DNA of 44,224 nt, taken from contig CAMCCR010000005.1 in NCBI GenBank assembly GCA_945873085.1, positions 1 to 44,224 on the forward strand, in the 5' to 3' direction. Of the stretch, positions 1-9,331 are shown one piece after another (positions within the stretch are counted from its first letter, which is position 1; every line of letters begins with the position of its first letter). This DNA comes from Candidatus Kuenenia stuttgartensis (GTDB lineage Bacteria > Planctomycetota > Planctomycetia > Pirellulales > UBA1268). Made by a program: the position numbers and the translations under genes. The notes under the pieces were generated by a model, which saw only the letters and a program-made list of their open reading frames with translations, ran no database searches and had not been told where the DNA came from.

Positions 1-1096
1 CATCGGCGGGAACCGGCGCCGGCTGCTCCGGGGCGGGGCCCGGATTCACCACCCGCGGCCGCGGCCAGGAAATCGCCGACTTCCACTCGCTGCTGGGGAA
101 CTTCTTTCCGAGGAGATAGTCGTGGCGGGAGCGGAGCGATTCGGTGATCCGCCGGGCTTTGGCTTCGGCGGCGCCGATCGACAGGCCAGGGGCGATGCCG
201 GGGCGGAGATGGCCTGCGGCAGAGAGGTAGGCGTCGCGGAGGAGTGTCATCCGCTCGTGGCATTCGGGGAGGAAGTTTGCAAACCATTCCGGCTGCTCTT
301 CGGCAGCCGTCGTCGCGTCGCCGAGGGCCGCGAGCACGCCGCGGCAGATCGCCCACTGGCCGGCGTCGTCGGGATGGACGGCATCGGGGATGAAGGTGTA
401 GGCGGGATCCTCTTTACGCTTGGCGTCGAGGAGGGCCTTCATCGGCGTGTGGGTGTCGATCACCGTCCAGCCATCGGCCCGCTTCGAGAGAAGCCAAGTC
501 GAGTATTCCTGGAGCACCCCCTCGTAGTCGGCGTCAGCGGCGGGGTGATTCGTGCCGGGACGGCCGTCGTAGACCGGCGGCGTGAGGTGGATGATCTTCG
601 CCCCTGTCTTCTCAACTTCGTCGTGGAGCTTTTTGATCCCGGCCTTGTAGGCGGCGAAACGGGTGTCGTCGAGCGGCAGATAGATGCCGCAGTTCATCCC
701 GTAGCAGGCGATGACGAGATCGGGCTTCACCACCGAGAGGACGCGTGCGAGACGCTCATGGACATCGGGACGGGGAAACTGGCCGCCGGCATGCCCCTCC
801 TCCGAGAGCCCGGAGCAGGTCTCGCTCGGGAGCCCGACGGCGATCACATCGCCCGTCAGCCCCTTGGCCTCCATCCAGGCCGAGAGCGCCGACACCCAGC
901 GACCGTCGTAGGTGATGCTGTCGCCGAGAACGCAGATCCGCTTTGCGGCCGCGAGCATCTCGAGCGGGCCGGCCGTCGCTTCCGCGGCCGGCTCGGCGGC
1001 CCAGGCTACGCCGAGCAGGGAGACGCCAGGAATGGCCAGAGCAACAAGCAACGCAGCCACTGGGGCGCAGCGGCCCCCACGGATCGAAGCAAACAT
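1..1096 (-). CDS. SGNH/GDSL-type hydrolase, secreted (3' end runs off the window)
   Basis: Own translation of the reverse strand from ATG at 1096: MFASIRGGRCAPVAALLVALAIPGVSLLGVAWA (signal peptide), then RICVLGDSITYDGRW (GDS block), CYGMNCGIY and IPDAVHPDDAGQ (D-x-x-H block). No stop before base 1. Not in the ORF track because it is open at the edge. Confidence 0.85.
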   Translation of the reverse strand, partial: MFASIRGGRCAPVAALLVALAIPGVSLLGVAWAAEPAAEATAGPLEMLAAAKRICVLGDSITYDGRWVSALSAWMEAKGLTGDVIAVGLPSETCSGLSEEGHAGGQFPRPDVHERLARVLSVVKPDLVIACYGMNCGIYLPLDDTRFAAYKAGIKKLHDEVEKTGAKIIHLTPPVYDGRPGTNHPAADADYEGVLQEYSTWLLSKRADGWTVIDTHTPMKALLDAKRKEDPAYTFIPDAVHPDDAGQWAICRGVLAALGDATTAAEEQPEWFANFLPECHERMTLLRDAYLSAAGHLRPGIAPGLSIGAAEAKARRITESLRSRHDYLLGKKFPSSEWKSAISWPRPRVVNPGPAPEQPAPVPAD

Positions 1097-1215
1097 CAAA
1101 GAATCCCCCGGAAAAGGACCGCTTCCCACCGATGGCAAGCGGCGGATGACATGGCACGATCCGCCGGCCCTGCCGCACCGGAAGGGCGACAGGGCCGGGG
1201 AACTGGTGCATCTGG

Positions 1216-2892
1216 TTACTTCGCCTCAGGCGTCGCCCCTTCGCGGATCGCGAACAGGTGGCTCTTGTTGGCGATGTAGAGCGTGCCGCCGGCGACGATC
1301 GGCGTCGAGTAAACGCTGTTGCCCATGTTGACCTCGGCGATGAGATTCTTCTCCGGCGAAAGCTCGAAGATCGAGATGTCGCCATCCTCGTCGCCGACAT
1401 AAATCTTGCCGTCACCCATCATCGGAGAGCCCCAGCTCGCTGCCAGCATGTCGTGCGTCCAGTGCGGCTTGCCAGTCTTGACGTCGACGCAGTGCACGAG
1501 CCCGCTGAAATCGGGGATCACGAGGAGGCCGTCCTTGATGGCGACGGTGCCGCAGGTGCGGTGCATCGTCTCGTCGAAGTCGAGCTTGCCGTTGCCGTTG
1601 GCGTCAAAGCCCGGGTAGTGCCAGACGGCGGCCGAGTTGGGATTCGGACGGGCGACCTCCCCTTGCTCCTTGATGACCGCCTGATTGCGGCGGTGCGGGA
1701 GCGACTTGGTCGGGTCGGCGACGTTGACGGCGAGTTCGGGGCTCACGTCGCCACGCTTCGTCGGATCGATGCACCACAGGTGGCCGACACCCTCGCCATG
1801 CTCCGGATCCTCGCCGACGGCCACATAGACCAGCCCGTCATGAATGACCGGCGTGCCAATGATGTGATTCCTGTCGGCGCGGCCGCCGAGGACGTACTTC
1901 GATTCCTTCGGATTGGCATCGAACTGCCAGAGGAGCTTCGCCTTGCCGTTGTCGCCGCGGGCGTCGAAGCCATACACCCAGCCATCGCCGCCACCGAAGA
2001 TCACCTGCGGGACGTCGTCGATGACGGCGTAGGAGGGGCTCGACCACTGGCCGTGGAGGACGTTGGCCCCCGGCGAGCCGTCGGCCCACAGCACCTTGCC
2101 ATCGCGCTTGTCGACGCAGAGGAAGCTCGGAGCGGCGGCATTGGGGAGATTGAGGTGCCCCTCATCGACGCCGTTGCTCGTATTGACGAAGAGGAGGTCG
2201 CCGACGGCGGTGACGCTGCAGGAACACATGTTGTGCTGCGAGACGCCGAGTTCCTTCATCATGTCGAGGACCCAGACGGTGTCCGACTCATCGGAGCCCT
2301 GCATCTTCTCCCCGGTGAACGGACCGTCGTTCTCGCCGTCGCGGAAGCCCTCCGTATCGAGGCACTTCACTTCGCCGCGGCTGGTGACGTACCACAGCCG
2401 GTCGCCCTCGACATACGGCGAGCAGCAGATCCCCTGGAGCGGCCAGTCGTGGACGCGGCCGGTGGGGAGCTTCTCGCTCGAATCCTGCCAGAGGAAGCTG
2501 CCGTCGTTGGTGTTGAAGGCGAGGAGGCAGCCGAGATCGACGCTCGATGGGTAGCGGCCGATCCAGCCCTTGCCGTTGTTGGTGCCGACGTAGGCCTTGC
2601 CCCCGGCGACGACCGGGTTGCCGTAGCTCTGGCTCCCGAGTTGGGCCACCCAGGCAATGTTCCGGCTCGTCTCCGGCTTCCAGGCGCCTGTCTCGGCGTC
2701 AAACTGGCCCGGATCCCAATCGATCGGCAGCGGGCCTGACTCGGGCGCGTTGTTGCGTGAAGCGGATCCGCCCCACTGATTCCAGTCGCCATCCTCGGCC
2801 AGGGCCGGCGCGACGGCAAGCACGCCCGCCACGGCAAGCGCGCCGAGGGAGCGGAGAGCACAACGAGGTGAAAGACGGGGACGGGACGTCAT
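1216..2892 (-). CDS. Secreted PQQ-like beta-propeller repeat protein
   Basis: ORF 1216..3024 trimmed to MTSRPRLSPRCALRSLGALAVAGVLAVAPALAEDGDWNQWGG; repeated GKAYVGTNNG / GKIYVGDEDGDISIF / GTLYIANKSHLFAI blades. The start overlaps the upstream stop by 4 nt (ATGA). Confidence 0.85.
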   Translation of the reverse strand: MTSRPRLSPRCALRSLGALAVAGVLAVAPALAEDGDWNQWGGSASRNNAPESGPLPIDWDPGQFDAETGAWKPETSRNIAWVAQLGSQSYGNPVVAGGKAYVGTNNGKGWIGRYPSSVDLGCLLAFNTNDGSFLWQDSSEKLPTGRVHDWPLQGICCSPYVEGDRLWYVTSRGEVKCLDTEGFRDGENDGPFTGEKMQGSDESDTVWVLDMMKELGVSQHNMCSCSVTAVGDLLFVNTSNGVDEGHLNLPNAAAPSFLCVDKRDGKVLWADGSPGANVLHGQWSSPSYAVIDDVPQVIFGGGDGWVYGFDARGDNGKAKLLWQFDANPKESKYVLGGRADRNHIIGTPVIHDGLVYVAVGEDPEHGEGVGHLWCIDPTKRGDVSPELAVNVADPTKSLPHRRNQAVIKEQGEVARPNPNSAAVWHYPGFDANGNGKLDFDETMHRTCGTVAIKDGLLVIPDFSGLVHCVDVKTGKPHWTHDMLAASWGSPMMGDGKIYVGDEDGDISIFELSPEKNLIAEVNMGNSVYSTPIVAGGTLYIANKSHLFAIREGATPEAK

Positions 2893-5375
2893 GGCTGCTT
2901 GTTCCCTGAGGTGACGGGGGAGACCGACACATTGTCGATGTAGATTTCGGAGTCCTTCGACTGACCAAAAAAGCCGGGGCTGCCCTGGAGGTTGCCGCCG
3001 GCATGGACGCCCTCGATCGTCCATTCGGCAGGCTCAGCCTCGCCACGGGGCCAGACTTTGCCACGGAGGATCGCCCCCTCGGGCGCGGTGCGGGCCTCGA
3101 GGACGAACGTGTACCACTTTCCCGCTTCCCAGGCGAAAGGAACGGTCTTGGAGAAGTGCGTGGCGACCTGCGGCGGCCAGGTGCGGAGTTGGAGTTGCTG
3201 GCTGGCGCCCATGAGATCGAGCGTGTAGCGCTGGGCGATGAGCCCCATGTCGGGCATCCGCGCCTTCTCGAGCGCCGCGGGATTGCCGAAGGCTTTGGCG
3301 AAAGCTTCGGCGTCGCTGCCGGCCGGCTTGGCCGCGTCGGCGGCAACCGGCGTTGCCGGATCGCCCGGCTTGCCGACCCCCGATTCCGCCGCGCGGAAGT
3401 CAGCCCGGATCGAATAGTCGTGGAGATCGATCGGGCCGATCCAGCCTTGCGACCGCGTCCCCTTCGCGATCGTCGTGATCTTCACGAGCACCTTGCTGCC
3501 GTCGACCTCGCGGACGACGTGCCGGTACCGCATCCCGATCCAGGGGAGGGGGGGCTCCCCCTTCACGACGCCCGTCTTCGCATCCTTGTCGAGCGTGATC
3601 TCCTCGAAGTCAAACTTCCACGGCAGCGGCGGCATCGAGCGGATCCGCGCCTTGCCGGCGAGCTTGCCCACCTTGGCCGTCACGATCGAGGCGGCGTGCT
3701 TGCCGGCCGGCGCCGTATACGTGCCGTCAGCCGCCACCGCACCGGTGGTGGCCGCGAACTCCGCCGGAGATTCCTTGACGAACCGGCCGGCCGCGTCGAA
3801 GAGGCGGGCCTTGAGCTTGATGGTGCCACCGGCTGCCACCTGGGCCTCGGCCGGAACGATCTGCACGGTGACTGGCTCCCCGGGCTTCCCCGCCGTGGCG
3901 GCTGCGACCCTCTCGGGGCTCGTCTCCACCGCCGCGTCGCTCCCCTTGGCGTCGGGCTTGCCGATGCAGATCAGCCGTTCGCCGGTCGTGAGATAGATCC
4001 GGCCATTGCAGGCGATCGGCGAGGCCGTGACTTCGTCGGCCTCCGGGAGCCGCATCCGGTTGACGAACTTCAGGCCATCGGCCGTCGGTGCGAGGACGTG
4101 CCAGCCGCCGGTCGAGCAGACGTAGAGCTTGCCATCGGCCACCAGCGGGCTGCCGCGGACGATCGTGCCGAGGAGCTTCTGTGGCTTGCCGACCGGCTCG
4201 CCGGTGTTCTTGTCGAAGGCATAAACCTTCGCGCCGTCGTCGATGAAGTAGATCCTCTCCCCGAGCGTCACCGGCATCGCCCGGCCGTCCATCACCCCCT
4301 TCTTCTGCCACTTCACCGCCACCTTTGTGATGTCGGTGTTTGGGCTGGGGGGGCCGGGCGGGGCCGCCGGAGCACCAGCTGCCGCGGGCGCCGGAGCGGC
4401 GGGAGCCGCCGGCGGGACCGCCGTGGCGTCGAAGGCAGTCACCGATCCCATCGTCGTGTTGTCGAGATTCTCCTCGGCCTGCGACATGTAGACCGTCGTC
4501 CCCTCGACAAGCGGCGGCACGTTGAGGCCGCGGCGGGAGAGCTTGAAGTTCCACACGGCCTTGCCGGTGCGCGGCTGGAAGTTCCACACGCTCCCGTCGC
4601 TCGAGCCGAAGACGAGTGCCGCCTGACCGCCGAAATCGGCGATCGAGGGGGTGGAGTAGGTGGTGTCTTCGGGGAGCTCCTTGGTGCCGTTCATCCACCG
4701 CACTTCGCCGGTCTTTGCGTCCATCCCGAGGAAGCGGTGGGCCGGGCGGGCGGTGTCACCCCAGCCGGTGACGACGGCGCTGGCGATGACGAGGTCTTCG
4801 AAGACCACCGGGATGTTCGTGCGGCCACCGTAGGTGGAGAGGAAGCCAAACTCCTCATGGAGGGAGCGGTTCCACTTCGTCTTGCCGGTGACGGCATCGA
4901 TCGCCGAGAAGGCGCCGCAGACGCCGTGGGCGAAGATCGTCTTCGTCGCCCGATCGGCGACCACCGCCGACCAGCCGACGCGTTCCGAGGGAACGTCGGA
5001 AAGATAGACGTTGAAGACGTTCTCCCAGATCTTTTCCCCCGTCACCGCATCGAGGCAGACGACCTTCTCGGCTTCCTCGGCCGTGCCCGCCTTGTGGCGG
5101 ACGAGGGTGTAGAGCCGGCCGTCGAGGATCACCGGCGTCGAGATCCCCCCCGCCTCCTCGCTCGTCCAGAGGACGTTGGTCCCCTTCTCTGGGTCGAAGG
5201 AATCGACGTAGCCGGTGCCGGCGGCGTGGCGGTCGGCGCTGGGCCCGCGCCAATCTGGCCACTCGTCGCCCCTCGCTCCGGCGGCGGCAACAACGATGCC
5301 GACGACTGGGAGGAGGAGGGAGACGAACTCCCGAATGAGGTGGCCTGGAAGGGAGCGGTCGGCGGAGTGGGTCAT
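2889..5375 (-). CDS. Secreted PQQ-like beta-propeller protein with C-terminal Ig-like and concanavalin/LamG-like region
   Basis: ORF 2889..6131 trimmed to MTHSADRSLPGHLIREFVSLLLPVVGIVVAAAGARGDEWPDWRGPSADRHA; propeller blades (GKLYVCSTGGWHVL, GRIYLTTGERLICIG), then VTVQIVPAEAQVAAGGTIKLKARLFDAAGRFV (Ig-like) and WKFDFEEITLD...GSPGFFGQSKDSEIYIDNVSVSPV. Confidence 0.8.
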   Translation of the reverse strand: MTHSADRSLPGHLIREFVSLLLPVVGIVVAAAGARGDEWPDWRGPSADRHAAGTGYVDSFDPEKGTNVLWTSEEAGGISTPVILDGRLYTLVRHKAGTAEEAEKVVCLDAVTGEKIWENVFNVYLSDVPSERVGWSAVVADRATKTIFAHGVCGAFSAIDAVTGKTKWNRSLHEEFGFLSTYGGRTNIPVVFEDLVIASAVVTGWGDTARPAHRFLGMDAKTGEVRWMNGTKELPEDTTYSTPSIADFGGQAALVFGSSDGSVWNFQPRTGKAVWNFKLSRRGLNVPPLVEGTTVYMSQAEENLDNTTMGSVTAFDATAVPPAAPAAPAPAAAGAPAAPPGPPSPNTDITKVAVKWQKKGVMDGRAMPVTLGERIYFIDDGAKVYAFDKNTGEPVGKPQKLLGTIVRGSPLVADGKLYVCSTGGWHVLAPTADGLKFVNRMRLPEADEVTASPIACNGRIYLTTGERLICIGKPDAKGSDAAVETSPERVAAATAGKPGEPVTVQIVPAEAQVAAGGTIKLKARLFDAAGRFVKESPAEFAATTGAVAADGTYTAPAGKHAASIVTAKVGKLAGKARIRSMPPLPWKFDFEEITLDKDAKTGVVKGEPPLPWIGMRYRHVVREVDGSKVLVKITTIAKGTRSQGWIGPIDLHDYSIRADFRAAESGVGKPGDPATPVAADAAKPAGSDAEAFAKAFGNPAALEKARMPDMGLIAQRYTLDLMGASQQLQLRTWPPQVATHFSKTVPFAWEAGKWYTFVLEARTAPEGAILRGKVWPRGEAEPAEWTIEGVHAGGNLQGSPGFFGQSKDSEIYIDNVSVSPVTSGNKQP

Positions 5376-5467
5376 GGGGATTCCGTCATGAAGGGGACGG
5401 GAAATGCAGGAAGTGCAGGCCTGAATGGCTGTCGGACCGTGTGCCGGGAGCGGGCCCCCGGAATCGC

Positions 5468-6718
<1,251 letters not shown>

Positions 6719-6838
6719 GATGGAAGGATAGAATCCGGAGGTTCGGGATGGAGTCTTTCAGTGTAGCCTGGGGACACCCCGGCCGGAAAACCGTCACGGG
6801 CCTCCTTCCCTCGCCGTTGATCCGGAGTTTGATCTGCC

Positions 6839-7414
6839 GTGCCTGCCCCCAAGCCGACCCAATCTGGAGCCGGGAAGTCGAAATCCGCCGGGAAAGCGGG
6901 CGCCAGCAAGGGGAGCGCGAAGGGCAGCGCTAAAGCGGGGGGCAAGGACGAGAAGCCGGCCGAGCGGGTCGTGGCCGAAAACCGCAAAGCCCGCCATGAA
7001 TACGAGATCATCGACACCCTCGAGTGCGGGATCGCCCTGGTGGGGAGCGAGGTCAAGAGCCTGCGCGTCGGCAGGATGTCGCTCGACGAGGCCTACGGGC
7101 GGATCGAGAGGGATGAAGCTTGGCTCCTCGGGTGCGACATCCCCGAGTATGAAAAGGCCAATCAGCTCAATCACAAACCGAAGCGCCAGCGGAAGCTCCT
7201 CCTCCACCGCCGCGAAATCAGAAAGTTTGCTGGGCAGGCGTTTGAGAAGGGGCTGACGCTCGTGCCGTTGAAGATGTACTTCAAGAGCGGCCGGGTGAAG
7301 GTACTGATGGGGATTGGCCGGGGGCGGAAGCTCCACGACAAGCGCCAGAAAATGAAGTCTGACTCAGCCCGCCGCGACATCGAGCAGGGGCTCAAGGCCC
7401 GCCGCGGCGATTGA
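6839..7414 (+). CDS. smpB: SsrA-binding protein SmpB with low-complexity K/A/G/S N-terminal extension
   Basis: VVAENRKARHEYEIIDTLECGIALVGSEVKSLRVGRMSLDEAYGRI...LHRREIRKFAGQAFEKGLTLVPLKMYFKSGRVKVLMGIGRGRKLHDKRQ; GTG start. Confidence 0.97.
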   Translation: MPAPKPTQSGAGKSKSAGKAGASKGSAKGSAKAGGKDEKPAERVVAENRKARHEYEIIDTLECGIALVGSEVKSLRVGRMSLDEAYGRIERDEAWLLGCDIPEYEKANQLNHKPKRQRKLLLHRREIRKFAGQAFEKGLTLVPLKMYFKSGRVKVLMGIGRGRKLHDKRQKMKSDSARRDIEQGLKARRGD

Positions 7415-7514
7415 GGGCCCTGGCTAGCGCAGCAAGATTGAGGGCGCGGGCCAGAGCACCAAGATTGAGGGCGCGGGCCAGAGCACCAAGATTGAGGGCG
7501 CGGGCCAGAGCACC
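7407..7514. repeat. 27-bp tandem repeat, 4 units (three identical AAGATTGAGGGCGCGGGCCAGAGCACC, first unit diverged and overlapping the smpB stop)
   Basis: Units at 7407-7433 (20/27 identical to the others), 7434-7460, 7461-7487, 7488-7514, read directly. Confidence 0.95.
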
Positions 7515-7602
7515 AACGAGCGCGGCCGTCGCGACGAACGGTTGCCCATTCATCGCGACGGCCGCGGTACGGCGATGCTGACGCTGGGATCGCTGCCAGC
7601 CG

Positions 7603-7624
7603 ATCCCACGGCAGGCCGTGGGAT
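7603..7624. terminator. Perfect 10-bp inverted repeat ATCCCACGGC-AG-GCCGTGGGAT; possible bidirectional terminator between convergent genes
   Basis: Seen directly; lies between smpB (+) and the 7639 gene (-). No T-tract, so the terminator reading is tentative. Confidence 0.4.
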
Positions 7625-7638
7625 GATAGCTCTGATGG

Positions 7639-7866
7639 TCAGCGTCCGTCGCCGGCGCCCACGAGGAGCGACGCCGAGGTTTCCGTCGAGTCCTCGGGGT
7701 GCCACAGCGGCATGCCGCGTTGGATCCGCTCGGCGAGGATGTCCAGTTTCTGCCTCGAGCCGGCAGGCGCGCTCGTAGGGGTGAACTCAGCCGTCGACTG
7801 CGGCTCGAAGTTCTCGTCGTGACCGTACAGCTCGATGATTTCGAAAACGTTGCGGATCCGGGCCAT
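7639..7866 (-). CDS. Small hypothetical protein (75 aa)
   Basis: MARIRNVFEIIELYGHDENFEPQSTAEFTPTSAPAGSRQKLDILAERIQRGMPLWHPEDSTETSASLLVGAGDGR; protein-like composition compared with overlapping Arg-rich frames. Confidence 0.6.
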   Translation of the reverse strand: MARIRNVFEIIELYGHDENFEPQSTAEFTPTSAPAGSRQKLDILAERIQRGMPLWHPEDSTETSASLLVGAGDGR

Positions 7867-8240
7867 CGGGACGACACAACTCCTGATGAGATGGGAAGGA
7901 TTCACCCGACCGTGCCACGGACAATCCGCGGACTCGGGTGAGCTGGGGGGTGGGGATCGAGGGGAGGATCGAAAGCCAGATCGGCAGGGCGCGAGAGAAG
8001 CAAACAGGAATGCAGGTCGAACAGAGCGTCGTCGTGCAGCAGGTCAAGCGAGGCGGGCGAGCCTGATTGACCGCCGTGGCGGTCGGAACGAGATCGAGCC
8101 CCGAGGCCCCGGCCGCATCAGCGGACGGTTGCGGTCAGTCGTCCCGATGGGGCCGACACCCGACATCAACCGACTCGATCGGGCCCCGCAGCGAACGTGT
8201 TTTCCACTGCGGGAGTGGCCCTTTCCATTCCGACGACGCC

Positions 8241-8268
8241 ATTATGGAGCGACGCTCGCGCGAGTCAA
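8241..8268 (-). promoter_or_regulatory. Candidate sigma-70 promoter TTGACT-16 bp-CATAAT
   Basis: Minus strand TTGACT (8268-8263), spacer CGCGCGAGCGTCGCTC, CATAAT (8246-8241); each hexamer 5/6 to consensus. Confidence 0.45.
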
Positions 8269-8398
8269 ACAATTCTTGGCGCTCAGTCCGGTTTTTTCAG
8301 GCCCGCAGGAAATCCGCGGACGAGACGCACGGATTGCGGTGACGTTGCGGTCGATCGATCGGGAGCGGACGACGCCTGCCGAGGACAGCCCCGTCCAC

Positions 8399-8424
8399 TT
8401 GAGCCTCAACCCATGAAGGCTCAA
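8399..8424 (-). terminator. Stem-loop TTGAGCC...GGCTCAA just downstream of the 8432 gene
   Basis: 7-bp perfect inverted repeat 8399-8405/8418-8424; no T-tract. Confidence 0.35.
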
Positions 8425-8431
8425 CGCTGAC

Positions 8432-9163
8432 TCAACCCTGGGCGTCGTGGGCGCGACACCAGGCAAGTTTCTCCGCCGTCGTCGTGGGAAGCGCGCCGCC
8501 GGCGGCTGGCTTGGCGGTTGCGGCAGGCTTGGCGACCGGCGCCGCGGCCACGCTTTCACTCGGCTCTTCGGCGGCCTCAGGCGCGGGGGGCGTGGCGGCC
8601 TTGGCGGCGCGGGCACGGGCGAGGATCTCCGCCGTCGACGGCTTCGTGCCGGGGTCGGCCTTTGCCCCCTCGTCGCCGGCAGGCTTGGCGGCAGGAGCCC
8701 CGCCCTTGGCGCGGGCTGCCGCCAGGATGTCGGCCGTCGAAGGCTTGCCGCCGGCGGGCTTTGCGGCGGCGGCGGGAGCTGCCCCTCCGGCAGCCTTGGC
8801 GCGAGCGGCGGCGAGGATGTCTGCGGTCGAGGGCTTGCCGGCAGCGGCCGGCTTTGCAGCCGGCTTGTCGGCAGCAGCTGGCTTCGGTGCGGCTGGCGCC
8901 TTCGCAGCCGGGGGCGCTTTCGTCTCCTTTGCCGCGGCCGGCTTCGGCTCCGGCTTCGCGACGATCGTCAGACACGCCGGGTCGATGTCATACCAGCCGG
9001 TGTTGTTGAATTGGTCGAACTCGACCAGGCAACGGCCGTTCATGTTGACCGTCTTCACGACCCCCGTGGTGCGGGAGAAGCGGGCCAGTTCTGGCGCGGG
9101 CGAACTGACGACGACGTACTTGTCTGTCCACTCGGACTTGAGGCGCTCGATGACGTCGAACAT
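8432..9163 (-). CDS. Hypothetical protein: small N-terminal domain plus Ala/Pro-rich tail with repeated KPSTADILAAARAK motif
   Basis: MFDVIERLKSEWTDKYVVVSSPAPELARFSRTTGVVKTVNMNGRCLVEFDQFNNTGWYDIDPACLTIV...GKPSTADILAAARAK...GKPSTADILAAARAK...TKPSTAEILARARAAK...TTTAEKLAWCRAHDAQG. Confidence 0.75.
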   Translation of the reverse strand: MFDVIERLKSEWTDKYVVVSSPAPELARFSRTTGVVKTVNMNGRCLVEFDQFNNTGWYDIDPACLTIVAKPEPKPAAAKETKAPPAAKAPAAPKPAAADKPAAKPAAAGKPSTADILAAARAKAAGGAAPAAAAKPAGGKPSTADILAAARAKGGAPAAKPAGDEGAKADPGTKPSTAEILARARAAKAATPPAPEAAEEPSESVAAAPVAKPAATAKPAAGGALPTTTAEKLAWCRAHDAQG

Positions 9164-9331
9164 GACAGGTTCCAGGCTGCTTCGGGGCTCCCTGCCGGCA
9201 CCGTCCACGCTGCCTTCAGGCTCGCCGCGAAGCCCCTTTTAAGGAGGACGGGGATGGTGCCGCTGGGTTGATCCGATCCCACCGGCACGCGGGATCGCGA
9301 CTTCCGAATGTGACCGATCGACCGGCGGGAT

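Noticed and set aside
122-1279. 385-aa + strand ORF
   Set aside because: Antisense shadow of the SGNH hydrolase on the minus strand; composition and lack of motifs typical of GC-driven spurious ORFs. The same applies to the long antisense ORFs at 1258-2739, 3003-5777, 5441-6766, 11711-12916, 15528-16841, 17052-18575, 21070-23220, 25960-27567, 34023-36815 and 41381-42778.
7407-7514. Possible CRISPR array
   Set aside because: Units are directly contiguous with no spacers; a simple tandem repeat.
7392-7877. Minus-strand 161-aa ORF reading the 27-bp array as GALARALNL repeats
   Set aside because: Ser/Arg-rich composition, overlaps the smpB stop and the more protein-like 7639-7866 frame; likely spurious.
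7867-8234. RNase P, SRP, 6S or tmRNA gene in the long leader region
   Set aside because: No recognisable RNase P (GAGGAAAGTCCGG-type), SRP or tmRNA core sequence on either strand by eye; left as an unassigned leader or sRNA.
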